Positions 53,040 through 62,430 of a stretch of DNA of 64,000 bases are shown piece by piece. Each line of letters opens with the position of its first letter. The first letter of the stretch is position 1. A program made the translations under genes and the position numbers. The notes beneath the pieces were generated by a model. That model did no database searches and was not told where the DNA came from. It saw only the letters and a program-made list of their open reading frames with translations. Origin of the DNA: JAPOXR01 sp965219635 (lineage in GTDB: Bacteria; Pseudomonadota; Alphaproteobacteria; Rhodobacterales; Rhodobacteraceae); assembly GCA_965219635.1 (NCBI GenBank), contig OZ244783.1, positions 1,054,001 through 1,118,000 on the forward strand, given 5' to 3'.

Positions 53040-54005
53040 ATGCACTCAGCCGAGACAGCAAGACCGGCATGCTTTCAGGATGTCATTCTCAATCTGCAGA
53101 ATTACTGGGCAGGGAAGGGGTGCGCACTTCTGCAACCATATGACATGGAAGTGGGAGCGGGTACGTTTCATCCTGCAACTACGCTTGCCGCGCTGGGTCC
53201 TGATCCCTGGTCGGTGGCCTATGTGCAGCCGTCCCGCCGTCCAACCGACGGCCGCTACGGAGACAATCCCAACCGCTTGCAGCACTACTATCAGTTCCAG
53301 GTTTTGATCAAACCGTCTCCGTTGGACATCATTGACCAGTATTTCGGGTCGCTTGCTGCAATCGGCATCGACTTGGATGTTCACGACATCAGGTTTGTTG
53401 AGGACGACTGGGAGAGTCCGACCCTCGGAGCCTGGGGGCTGGGGTGGGAAGTATGGTGTGACGGGATGGAAGTCACACAGTTTACCTACTTTCAGCAGGT
53501 TGGCGGCCATGATTGCCAACCTGTTCCCGTCGAGATCACTTACGGTCTTGAGAGGCTGGCCATGTACGTGCTTGGGGTCGATCATGTCATGGACATGCCA
53601 TTCAACAATCCGGTCTCGGCATTCCCCCTGAGTTACGGCGACATCTATCGCCGCCCGGAGGCTGAATACTCGCGCTGGAACTTTGACGTCTGCGACGGTG
53701 AGATGTTGCACCGGCATTTTGAGGACGCAGAGGCCGAATGCCACCGCATTCTTGACACGCCACCATACGATCCGAAGATACAAGGCACGATCGTCATGGT
53801 CCGGCCCGCATATGATCAGTGCATCAAGGCATCGCACTGCTTCAATCTTCTGGACGCGCGAGGCCTGATCTCGGTCAGTGAACGCCAGTCATTGATCGGG
53901 CGCGTACGCAATCTCGCGCGCATGTGCGCGGACGCACTGGTCGCAGGCCAGGCGTGCGATCATGACCCGCAGGCTGCAGCGGGCGCGGCTTCAGCCGCCA
54001 ATTGA
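53040..54005 (+). CDS. glyQ: Glycyl-tRNA synthetase alpha subunit
   Basis: Class II synthetase catalytic subunit of the bacterial alpha2-beta2 GlyRS, 321 aa. Family blocks: FQDVILNLQNYWAGKGCALL then QPYDMEVGAGTFHP, VAYVQPSRRPTDGRYGDNPN followed by RLQHYYQFQV, QVGGHDCQPVPVEITYGLER, and DARGLISVSERQSLIGRVR at the C-terminus. GGAAAC precedes the ATG. It is followed after 21 bases by glyS. Confidence 0.97.
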   Translation: MHSAETARPACFQDVILNLQNYWAGKGCALLQPYDMEVGAGTFHPATTLAALGPDPWSVAYVQPSRRPTDGRYGDNPNRLQHYYQFQVLIKPSPLDIIDQYFGSLAAIGIDLDVHDIRFVEDDWESPTLGAWGLGWEVWCDGMEVTQFTYFQQVGGHDCQPVPVEITYGLERLAMYVLGVDHVMDMPFNNPVSAFPLSYGDIYRRPEAEYSRWNFDVCDGEMLHRHFEDAEAECHRILDTPPYDPKIQGTIVMVRPAYDQCIKASHCFNLLDARGLISVSERQSLIGRVRNLARMCADALVAGQACDHDPQAAAGAASAAN

Positions 54006-54026
54006 ACCAGGCCCGGATTCACTCAA

Positions 54027-56138
54027 ATGCCCGACTTGCTGCTTGAACTGCATTCCGATGAAATACCGGCGCGCATGCAGGCGCAGGCGGCTATTGATCT
54101 CCAGCGCCTGCTGGAAAGCGCGCTTTCAGAACATGTAGCTCCCGGTGTTTCCGTGGACTGCCACGTCACGCCCAACCGTCTCTGCGCAATGGTAGAGGGA
54201 TTGCCAGACATCAGCGCAGGCCAGGTTGAGGAACGCAGGGGCCCGCGAGTCGGCGCTCCGGACAAGGCCATTTCGGGATTTGCCCGCTCGGCCGGTGTTG
54301 AGGTCGGGGATCTTCAGCTCAAGACCATCCCCTCGGGAACGTTCCACTTTGCGCTCACGGAAAAGAGCGGGCGTCCACTCGCAACCGTGATCGCCGAAGT
54401 GGTTCCGGAAATCATTCGGTCTTTTCCCTGGCCCAAATCGATGCGTTGGGGCGATGGCAAGTTGAGATGGGTTCGGCCGCTCAATTCGGTGCTGTGCATC
54501 CTTCACGAGGCCGGAGTTGCACGAGTTGTAGAGTTCGAGGCCGGCGGACTAAAATCGGGCCGGTCGACGAGAGGTCATCGCCTGATGTCGCCAGGCACAT
54601 TCGAAGTCAATTCTGCTGACGACTACAGGCAGCGCCTTAGAGAGGCGAAGGTCATCCTTGATTCCAGTGAGCGGATTGAATCGATCCGGAGCCAACTGGA
54701 CCGCATTGCCGCAGACAGTGGTCTGGAGGTCATTGAGGATGCCGGCCTTCTGGAGGAGAATGCCGGGTTGGCGGAATGGCCGGTTGTGTTGCTCGGAGAG
54801 ATCGCCGGGCGTTTCCGCACGTTGCCTCCGGAAATACTCGTGACGACGATGCGCTCGCACTTGAGGTTCATCGCCTTGCGGGCGCCGGGTTCTGACGGCA
54901 TCAGTCACTTTGCCGCAGTATCCAATCGTATTGCCGGAGATGGCAATCGCACCATCCTCGACGGAAACCGCAGGGTGCTCAACGCGCGGCTTGGCGATGC
55001 CGAGTTTGCCTGGAACAACGATCTGGCTACCTTCGGTGAGAAGGGCGCAACCGCTGAACTGCGCGGGAAGCTCGGCCGGGTTACGTTTCATGGCGATCTG
55101 GGTTCACAGGGACAACGGGTGGACCGGATCAGACAGTTGGCCATGGAAATAGCCGAGACAATCGGCGCAGATGCAGGATTGACGGGCGCTGCTGCAGATT
55201 TTGTCAAGCTGGACCTTTTGTCTGAAACCGTCGGCGAGTTTCCTGAACTTCAGGGAGTGATTGGCCGCAATCTGGCGGAACGGCTTGAACTTGATGAAAC
55301 GATTGGCAAGGCTTGCGAACAGCAATACTGGCCCTCGGGTCCCGAGGACATGGTTCCGTCAGACCCCGTGATATCCGCACTCGCAGCTGCCGACAGGATC
55401 GATCAGATCGCCGGGTTCTTCAGCATCGGTTTGGCGCCAACCGGCTCCAGGGACCCATTCGCCTTGCGGCGGGCCGCCCTCGGTTATGTGAGGATCGTGC
55501 TCGAAAACGGGCTACGGCTAGACACTTCAGGGCTGCTTCGCAGCTCCCTGGAAAAATTGCAGGCACAGCAGCCGCCCGAACGGACGCAGGAAACAACGGA
55601 ATCCGAGCCGACAGTTTTGCAGTCGATGGAGTTCATTCATGAGCGCCTTGTCAATTACCTGGCAAGCCATGGCATCCGGGCCGACATCAACGCCGCGTGC
55701 ATTTCTGCCAAGGACTCCGTTGACTTGCGGCTTGTCGAACTCAAGGCAAGAAAGTTGCAGGACTTCCTCAACATCCCGGGCAATGAAGTGCTGGTGCAAG
55801 GATTTCGCAGGGCCAGCAACATCCTCAAGGGATTGCCGGACGATGATCCCGGGTTGAAGGGCGATTGCAATCCGGCGCTGTTTTCGCAGCCTGAAGAGTC
55901 GAGTTTGCACACTCGTCAGAGGGAAGTGCATGAGGCCACTCATGCATGGCTCGACGAGAAGAGTTTGGCGGCTGCCATCATGGCGCTTTCCGGCTTGGTT
56001 GCGCCAATCAACGGCTTTTTCGAAAATGTTCGGGTCAATGTGGACGACGATGAACTGCGCACCAATCGCATCAGGTTGCTGGCAGCAATCCGGCGGGACA
56101 TTCTGGCATTCGCAGACCTGTCACGCGTAGATGTGTGA
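54027..56138 (+). CDS. glyS: Glycyl-tRNA synthetase beta subunit
   Basis: The tRNA-binding partner of GlyQ, 703 aa (normal length). Recognised blocks: LLLELHSDEIPARMQAQA at the N-terminus, FPWPKSMRWGDGKLRWVRPL, VGDLQLKTIP, FAAVSNRIAGDGNRTILDGN, TVGEFPELQGVIGRNLAERL and an HD-like/anticodon region SISGF-type segment IAGFFSIGLAPTGSRDPFAL followed by RRAALG. The C-terminal DALR-type helices end the protein. Cotranscribed with glyQ. Confidence 0.97.
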   Translation: MPDLLLELHSDEIPARMQAQAAIDLQRLLESALSEHVAPGVSVDCHVTPNRLCAMVEGLPDISAGQVEERRGPRVGAPDKAISGFARSAGVEVGDLQLKTIPSGTFHFALTEKSGRPLATVIAEVVPEIIRSFPWPKSMRWGDGKLRWVRPLNSVLCILHEAGVARVVEFEAGGLKSGRSTRGHRLMSPGTFEVNSADDYRQRLREAKVILDSSERIESIRSQLDRIAADSGLEVIEDAGLLEENAGLAEWPVVLLGEIAGRFRTLPPEILVTTMRSHLRFIALRAPGSDGISHFAAVSNRIAGDGNRTILDGNRRVLNARLGDAEFAWNNDLATFGEKGATAELRGKLGRVTFHGDLGSQGQRVDRIRQLAMEIAETIGADAGLTGAAADFVKLDLLSETVGEFPELQGVIGRNLAERLELDETIGKACEQQYWPSGPEDMVPSDPVISALAAADRIDQIAGFFSIGLAPTGSRDPFALRRAALGYVRIVLENGLRLDTSGLLRSSLEKLQAQQPPERTQETTESEPTVLQSMEFIHERLVNYLASHGIRADINAACISAKDSVDLRLVELKARKLQDFLNIPGNEVLVQGFRRASNILKGLPDDDPGLKGDCNPALFSQPEESSLHTRQREVHEATHAWLDEKSLAAAIMALSGLVAPINGFFENVRVNVDDDELRTNRIRLLAAIRRDILAFADLSRVDV

Positions 56139-56294
56139 CATCCCGTGGCGCCTGATTGGATCAGCCATTCTGGATTGCCGGATGCGCAGTTGCGTATCAT
56201 TCGGCAGTCGCTTGCCGGAAATGTCAGGCGTTGGAGATGCAACAGATGCTTGCGCGGGCAGCAAATGCACAATGGGCACATGCCGGGTTGAACG

Positions 56295-58811
56295 TTGGAC
56301 CAACTGCCATTCATAACCCACGACAGCACTGAAGGAATCCAGCGCACGCGGTACGGGTTGCGCGCAGAGCAATTGGCGCGCTTTTGGCGGATTGGACTGC
56401 CGGTGCCGGAATTCTGCGCGGTATCATTCGATGTCATGCGCCAGGTGGCCATGGGCCGGCAGTTTTCCGCCGCCAAGCTCTTGTGCAACTTCGGCCAGAT
56501 GGATCTGCTTGTCATTCGCTCCAGCCCCGAATGCGCCAGTTGGGGCGGTGCGAAGCCGATTGCCAATATCGGCATGAACTCGTCACGCGTCGAGGCGTTG
56601 GCGGCACGGTTTGGGGAAGCGCAGGCATCGGCAACTTTTGCAAACTTCGTTCACACGTTTGCGATCGATGTGGCTGGCCTGGACCCGGAGTTTTTCGACG
56701 AGTTGGCAGAAGCCGACCTGAGCGAGGCTGAGCGTCTGGAAGCGTCGATGGCCCATTTCCGATTTGAAACGGGTCGCCCGTTTCCTGAAGACCCTGTCAA
56801 ACAGGTCGAACAGGTAATCGGATTCATGGCGCGAACCTGGGAAGAGCCTTCTGCTAGCCTGTTGCGAACAGCCCGAGGAGCTTCCAGCGATGCGGGGCTC
56901 GGGCTGGTTGTCCAGCGCGTCGCCAACTCGCTGGTTGGACGTGAGAACGGGTCGGGACGGGCGCAGGGAATTGACCAGGCAAGTGGCGACCGGCAGGTAG
57001 CCGGGAGTTACTCGTATCTGGGCGAAGGCGGAAGCCTGACTAGCGGCGGACTGGAAATGCTTCCTGCCGGGGAAGGCCAGGGACGCGATCAGCTTGCCTT
57101 GTTGCTGGACAAGATGCGGACCGAGCTCGCCGATGACTGGGAGGTTGAATTCACCCTCGAACAGGGCAAGGTCTGGCTGGTTGACGCGAGGCCTGCGCTC
57201 CGCTCCGCCCATGCAGCGATCAGGTCTGCGGTTGCGCTTGTCGAGGATGGTCATATCGACAAGCGTTCCGCTCTATTGAGGGTCTCCCCAAACGCACTGG
57301 TTCAGGTCATTCATCCGCAGCTGGATCCGGATGTCGGGAATCTGGTGCTGGCGCAGGGAATAGGCGCCAGTCCGGGCGCAGCGTCTGGTGCCCTGGTTTT
57401 TTCTGCGGCGGCGGCTGAACACTATCGTGCAAGGGGAGAGCCCTGTATCCTGGTCAGGGTGGAAACCGGCCCGGAAGATATCAGGGCCATGCACACGGCG
57501 AACGGGGTTTTGACGGGCAGGGGAGGCCTGACCAGCCATGCAGCTGTCATCGCCCGCGGACTGGGCGTTCCGTGCGTGGCTGGTGCCCGTGATCTTCAAT
57601 TCGATGCAATTCGGCAGAGATTGATCAGCAATGCCGGGCGCGTGTTGAGAGAGGGAGACACCATCACGGTCGATGGCACCGGCGGCAAGGTTCTCGACGG
57701 CGCTGCCGAATTGATTGCCCCCAATCTGGACAGCTACTTCAACCGGTTCCTGGGGTGGGCAGACGAGCATCGTGGAATGGACGTTCGCGCCAATGCTGAC
57801 ACGCTTGATGAAGTCCGTGTAGCCGCAAGGTTCAAGGCAGACGGAATCGGATTGTGCCGCACCGAGCACATGTTCTTCGAAGACGAACGCTTGACCGTCA
57901 TGCGCGAAATGATCTTTGCCGAAAGTTCAGCCATGCGCAGGCGTGTACTGGATGAACTTCTGCCCATGCAGCGGCAGGATTTCATTGCGCTGCTGACGGA
58001 AATGAAGGACAGGCCAGTCTGCATCCGCCTGTTTGATCCGCCCCTGCATGAATTCATGCCGACGGACCCGGACGAGATTTCCGATCTGGCGATGGCGCTC
58101 AATCTCACCGACCATGATATCGCCTCCAGGGCCGATGAACTCAGGGAATTCAACCCGATGCTCGGCCTCCGCGGCGTACGTCTGGGAATTGTTGTGCCTG
58201 AAATCTACGAGATGCAGGCCCGGGCAATCTTTGAAGCGACCGTGCATGTGCAGCGGCAAGGCAACCGGACCATTCCGGAGATCATGATCCCACTTGTCTC
58301 GGCCAATCGCGAGGTGGAACTGGTCAAGGCGGCGATCGAAAAGGTTGCCCGTAGTGTCGGAGACGAACTTGGCGCCGGATTCAGATACCGCTTCGGACTG
58401 ATGGTTGAAACTCCGAGAGCGGCTCTCAGGGCAGGGGACCTGGCCAGCAACTCGGAGTTCCTGAGCTTCGGCACCAATGATCTGACCCAGTTGACCTATG
58501 GAATCAGCCGGGATGACTCAAACAGGTTCATGGGCAACTATGTCGAGCAGCGGGTCTTTCCCGAAGACCCGTTCTGCTCTTTGGATGTTGAAGGTGTAGG
58601 CGAGCTTCTGCGCATGGCAGCCAGCCGCGGAAGACACTCCAACCAGGGGATCACACTGGCAATCTGCGGCGAGCACGCAGGCGACCCGTCTACAATCGAG
58701 TTTTGCCGCAACTCCGGATTCGACTACATTTCCTGTTCGCCATATCGCGTTCCGGTGGCCAGGCTTGCGGCGGCGCAATGCCGAATCAGGTCGGAAGATG
58801 CGCAGGATTGA
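56295..58811 (+). CDS. Pyruvate phosphate dikinase-like PEP-utilising protein
   Basis: An 838-aa protein with PPDK architecture. The phosphohistidine domain has GRGGLTSHAAVIARGLGVPC with catalytic His at residue 415. The C-terminal PEP barrel has GIGLCRTEHMFFEDERLTVM, FLSFGTNDLTQLTYGISRDD and the Cys motif AICGEHAGDPSTIEF. The N-terminal ATP-grasp is divergent: the GGKGANLAEM loop is YGLRAEQLARF, losing the ATP-binding Lys, although IRSSPECAS and EFTLEQGKVWLVDARP persist. Start is TTG at 56295 directly after an in-frame stop. It follows glyS, as in related genomes; a true pyruvate-phosphate exchange role is uncertain. Confidence 0.82.
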   Translation: MDQLPFITHDSTEGIQRTRYGLRAEQLARFWRIGLPVPEFCAVSFDVMRQVAMGRQFSAAKLLCNFGQMDLLVIRSSPECASWGGAKPIANIGMNSSRVEALAARFGEAQASATFANFVHTFAIDVAGLDPEFFDELAEADLSEAERLEASMAHFRFETGRPFPEDPVKQVEQVIGFMARTWEEPSASLLRTARGASSDAGLGLVVQRVANSLVGRENGSGRAQGIDQASGDRQVAGSYSYLGEGGSLTSGGLEMLPAGEGQGRDQLALLLDKMRTELADDWEVEFTLEQGKVWLVDARPALRSAHAAIRSAVALVEDGHIDKRSALLRVSPNALVQVIHPQLDPDVGNLVLAQGIGASPGAASGALVFSAAAAEHYRARGEPCILVRVETGPEDIRAMHTANGVLTGRGGLTSHAAVIARGLGVPCVAGARDLQFDAIRQRLISNAGRVLREGDTITVDGTGGKVLDGAAELIAPNLDSYFNRFLGWADEHRGMDVRANADTLDEVRVAARFKADGIGLCRTEHMFFEDERLTVMREMIFAESSAMRRRVLDELLPMQRQDFIALLTEMKDRPVCIRLFDPPLHEFMPTDPDEISDLAMALNLTDHDIASRADELREFNPMLGLRGVRLGIVVPEIYEMQARAIFEATVHVQRQGNRTIPEIMIPLVSANREVELVKAAIEKVARSVGDELGAGFRYRFGLMVETPRAALRAGDLASNSEFLSFGTNDLTQLTYGISRDDSNRFMGNYVEQRVFPEDPFCSLDVEGVGELLRMAASRGRHSNQGITLAICGEHAGDPSTIEFCRNSGFDYISCSPYRVPVARLAAAQCRIRSEDAQD

Positions 58812-59032
58812 CCGCAGTTGATTTACATCGCTTGGGAAACAGTCTGGTTGAGAAATCACAAAAACGCCCCTTGATCGGTTCTCAATTTTGAGGACCCTTG
58901 ATGACACTCATTTGTCGTAGCTTGGCCCGGACTAGTTCCTCTCAATTTGGCACTAAACCGTCCGGTCTGCGCTCTACGAATACACATTTAAGTTCAGGCT
59001 TGGTCATTGTAACCGTTCTTTGACTCTACCTA

Positions 59033-60112
59033 TCACCCCACACACTTTTCCATAAAACAATCAAGAAACTTGTCTGTCACGCCTTCCGGTTTTCGACGGT
59101 CGCACAACGAATACAGCTCTTCCACGGCAGAGTAGGGAAAGAACTTCGCTTCCATTTCTCTGAATTGACTGAGATTAGCCTTCTCGATGACTTTCTGACG
59201 ATCTTCGTCTGGTGCAACTACAGTCCAGCGAATGTCACGGAGCATTGGACCTGTGTCGAAAAATCCCTTCATGCGGGTCATCCCGCTGGTTACCCCAGTG
59301 CTGTGTTCAATCTCCATCACAGCGGGCATCATTCTGCCGTTCTTGAACCAGACGCAATCAATAAAGTTCGCTGCGTGCACAGCCTTCGGATAGGCGTTCA
59401 AGACTTGTTCTCCTTGCAGGTCATCTACGACTGATTCCAGCTCAGCAATACTCCTGTCTTCATACCTGATGCTCCGATCATTCGATGCCACCCATGTCCT
59501 GAAACCAAGTTGCTGGCCGATTAGAACCAAAGCGATCTGAATTTGTGCATGGCGTCTTTTCTGCTCAATCGTCATGTTCATGTCGTCGGTTTGCTCAACA
59601 GCATCAAGGTCTACACTCTTGTATACCACATCAACAGCAACTTCCGAGATTTCTATATCAACGTCCTTAAAGCCGAGTACACCGTTGTCATGACGATTAT
59701 GTGGAAGATAGATCAGGTGTTTGTGACCTGGCCGAACGCGCTTGTAGGCGTTCATGAGCTCAATTCGCCCGGGTTTACAACTGTAGAATTCTGGCGTGTG
59801 CGCTAGCAGTGCTTCAAGTACTGAACGCATGTTGTAGCTACCTCCAAAAACTCGATCTACATTCACTGGTCTATCTGGCAAAATAGCGTTTGCCATCCGC
59901 CAAATCATAGCAACAGAGATGTTCTCCACCGGCTGCCTACATAATGTTTGTCCCTTGCTGGGATTGTATCTCTTGAACTCGATAGGGCCCTCTGGTTCAT
60001 TCACATTATGAATGATGATACGTCCTAAGTTGTTTTGGTTAACGTAGTGATACTGACAATCACGCGGCAACTGACCGATGGCTCTTACGATGTTCTGGGC
60101 GGTGACGCGCAT
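59033..60112 (-). CDS. Putative type II restriction endonuclease
   Basis: A 359-aa protein encoded directly downstream of and overlapping (53 bp) the C5-methyltransferase gene, the usual place for the cognate nuclease. I do not recognise a named restriction enzyme. The segment NFIDCVWFKNGRMMPAVMEI followed by EHSTGVTSGMTRMKGF (about residues 245-280) matches the PD-(D/E)XK-like pattern D-x(n)-E-x-E-H-S/T seen in a family of predicted nucleases (EVEHTT type). Base composition is visibly more AT-rich than the flanking core genes, consistent with transfer. Recognition site unknown. Confidence 0.65.
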   Translation of the reverse strand: MRVTAQNIVRAIGQLPRDCQYHYVNQNNLGRIIIHNVNEPEGPIEFKRYNPSKGQTLCRQPVENISVAMIWRMANAILPDRPVNVDRVFGGSYNMRSVLEALLAHTPEFYSCKPGRIELMNAYKRVRPGHKHLIYLPHNRHDNGVLGFKDVDIEISEVAVDVVYKSVDLDAVEQTDDMNMTIEQKRRHAQIQIALVLIGQQLGFRTWVASNDRSIRYEDRSIAELESVVDDLQGEQVLNAYPKAVHAANFIDCVWFKNGRMMPAVMEIEHSTGVTSGMTRMKGFFDTGPMLRDIRWTVVAPDEDRQKVIEKANLSQFREMEAKFFPYSAVEELYSLCDRRKPEGVTDKFLDCFMEKCVG

Positions 60113-61205
60113 TGTTGGTCCTCAGATGTTTTGAAATGGATTGAGCCACACCCTTGGCAGCAAGGTAGGGAACGCCGTTGCCAATGGTCTTAAACATGTC
60201 AGAAAGTGTCATGTTCGGAGGAAGCGCAAACTCCTTCGGCATCGACTGAATTGCCAGGGCCTCTGCCACTGAAATCCGTCGCGCCAGATATGGATGCAGG
60301 TGTACTTCATTGTTGCCATATGCGGCAGTCGGAGCATATCGCCAGCGATGGAGTCGCTTGTAGGACTTTCTGCTGTCGTCTCCTTCCGCAACAGTTAGGA
60401 AGCGCCTCAGGCCCGCCCGTGGCTCAAAGCAATGGCCTGCGTTCGCATGCCCATCTACATCGTTTCGGTCAAACCAATACTGGACGCACAATTCAGTTGG
60501 CACGTCGTCTTTCTGCTTAGTCACGCTGTTCATTTCAAACGGACTGGTTGACGGCCAGTCGAATTCAAACGCTACACGGTCTTGGTATGTCCTTCCAACC
60601 CAGCAGAATGGAGCTGCAAAGGCTTGATCCAAGAATCCGATCAGGATAATCCGTTCACGGTCCTGTGGAACACCGTACTCAATTGAGTTGATTAGTCTTT
60701 CGTGGAGGTAGTACCCAGCTTTTCGCAGTTGACGCTTCAATCGTTCAAAAAATTGCCGATGCTTCTTGGTTCGGTATAGCCCCTTGACGTTCTCAAACAG
60801 AAAAAAGCTGGGTTTGTGTGCGCAAATAAGATCCACATAGATTTGCGACAGTTTTCCGTTCTCACCCGTCTTACCACGGTTCTTTCCTGCCACTGAAAAG
60901 TCTGGACATGGAGGGCCGCCGATAAAGCCAACAAGCTGTCCGCGCTGCAATTCGGAATGGATGTGCGCTGAAAGCAATTCAGAACTTAGGCTCTCAATTC
61001 GTGTAGCGTCATGCCCATATCGTGGTAGCGGCAGTTCCATGACAGTTCGAGCATACTTGTATGCTTCTAGGAACGGCCGATGACACTCGTTAACCCAGCA
61101 GACTTCGAATCCTACTGCCTCAAATCCGAGGTCAAGAAAGCCGGATCCAGAAAAGAACGAAAAAACGGAGGGTTGTCGTCGACAATTTTGGGATTGGTAG
61201 GCCAT
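60060..61205 (-). CDS. DNA (cytosine-5-)-methyltransferase, modification enzyme
   Basis: A 381-aa C5-MTase. Motif I VFSFFSGSGFLDLGFEAVGF (SAM binding), motif IV GFIGGPPCPDFSVAGKNRGK with nucleophilic Cys100, motif VI FLFENVKGL, motif VIII GVPQDRERIILIGF, and motif X MFKTIGNGVPYLAAKG. The target-recognition region lies between motifs VIII and IX (about 200-310). Start ATG at 61205 overlaps by one base the stop (TAA) of a small upstream frame, implying coupling. Modification partner of the downstream nuclease. Confidence 0.93.
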   Translation of the reverse strand: MAYQSQNCRRQPSVFSFFSGSGFLDLGFEAVGFEVCWVNECHRPFLEAYKYARTVMELPLPRYGHDATRIESLSSELLSAHIHSELQRGQLVGFIGGPPCPDFSVAGKNRGKTGENGKLSQIYVDLICAHKPSFFLFENVKGLYRTKKHRQFFERLKRQLRKAGYYLHERLINSIEYGVPQDRERIILIGFLDQAFAAPFCWVGRTYQDRVAFEFDWPSTSPFEMNSVTKQKDDVPTELCVQYWFDRNDVDGHANAGHCFEPRAGLRRFLTVAEGDDSRKSYKRLHRWRYAPTAAYGNNEVHLHPYLARRISVAEALAIQSMPKEFALPPNMTLSDMFKTIGNGVPYLAAKGVAQSISKHLRTNNARHRPEHRKSHRSVAA

Positions 61206-61405
61206 TATGCCCGCGCCATAGTCTCCAAGTCACAATTGGTGACTAGTTCATTATAGTGTAATCTCGTGCCAACCATCTCGGAGACAATGTTGCGTGACTG
61301 CATGAAGCGATCCGCATTCCATGTGTCATGCCAACTGGGCAATACGCCGACATATCTATTCAGATGCTTCTTGCTGAACGTAGCCTTGCGCCTGCGTTCA
61401 ATCAT
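61205..61405 (-). CDS. Small basic protein coupled to the methyltransferase, unrecognised
   Basis: A 66-aa frame that ends in TAATG, sharing one base with the methyltransferase start. It is rich in basic residues (MIERRRKATFSKKHLNRYVG) and ends with MVGTRLHYNELV. It does not look like a helix-turn-helix controller (C) protein. Because of the tight coupling it is more likely real than chance, but no function can be assigned. An accessory or regulatory role in the restriction-modification operon is the simplest guess. Confidence 0.45.
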   Translation of the reverse strand: MIERRRKATFSKKHLNRYVGVLPSWHDTWNADRFMQSRNIVSEMVGTRLHYNELVTNCDLETMARA

Positions 61406-62430
61406 GGACTACCCCAGATTGGCTGCAATTGTGTGTGCCTTTTCCTAGATGCTCACTGGTACTGTGAGTAACGCTCTCTTGCACGCTGTCATTGTCCATA
61501 GTGTCATGCCGAACCATTCGTGTAAACCACCGAGGTCGGTTTCATATGACGCTCCATGCATCGTTGAAGTGGGTTGGCCCAAGTTTCAGCAATCAGTTTG
61601 GCGACAACCTGAACGATCTTGTGATCCTTTAGGTCGGCAACAACTGCCGTGACAACTCTGTCCAGCCCGATCAGCCCGATGTTTGGCTTCTTGAACTTGT
61701 TGTTGGGAACCTCACTCAAGACTCTTCCTGCTTCCAATAGCTTGCCTGATGCCGATGGTGTGGGTCCGAGAGGCTTGCGCAGGTGCCACATCTAATCCCG
61801 GACACTCTCATGCTCTGCGTCCAAATTGCGGTGCAACTTCACCGACGAGACCCTTTTTGGATTTGTTTGCAGTTGGTAGTCGATAACTGCCTGTTCGAAA
61901 TGGCGCACTTCGGCTCCCTACATCGTTGTACCAGCCTTGAGGCTGAAATGCGGGCGTCTGGGGCAGTCGCCAAGACGCTACCGCATGCTACCCAGGCTGA
62001 TGCAGCATGGACGCTGAAATTTGCGTCGCGCTGGAGATGTAGCAAATTCGGGATTCCATTCGCCGCACCGTGGATTCCTCGGTCGAAAACAACCTCTCTA
62101 TCGGCCTCATGGGTCTGGTACCGTTGCGGTGCGCCTCGCCGGATGGCTTGCGCGCAATGTCAAATCGCCATCAACTAGGAGGTTTGATCCAACAGATTCT
62201 GCGGCGGCATCAAGAGAATTGCGAGATGGGTTGACTACGGGCGGGCCCATATTGATCAGTCCGCATCTTGGCAATGTGTTGACAAGTCCGGTATATTGAA
62301 GTTAGTCTGGCAGAAGGCATTTCCGTCCAGATTGGTCAATTGTGCATTTGCAATCACCAATTAAGAACCCGCCGATAATCGGCCCAGAAGGAAAGCGGAA
62401 GTTGGGTCAGTAAGAGTCGACGATTTCGAA
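61406..62430. other. About 1 kb with no recognised gene
   Basis: Between the restriction-modification operon and the SleB gene. Several short frames exist on both strands (for example 61504-61791 minus, 61783-62178 plus), but none shows a domain, a good ribosome-binding site or core-like codon use. It may be the decayed flank of the inserted restriction-modification cassette. Confidence 0.45.
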
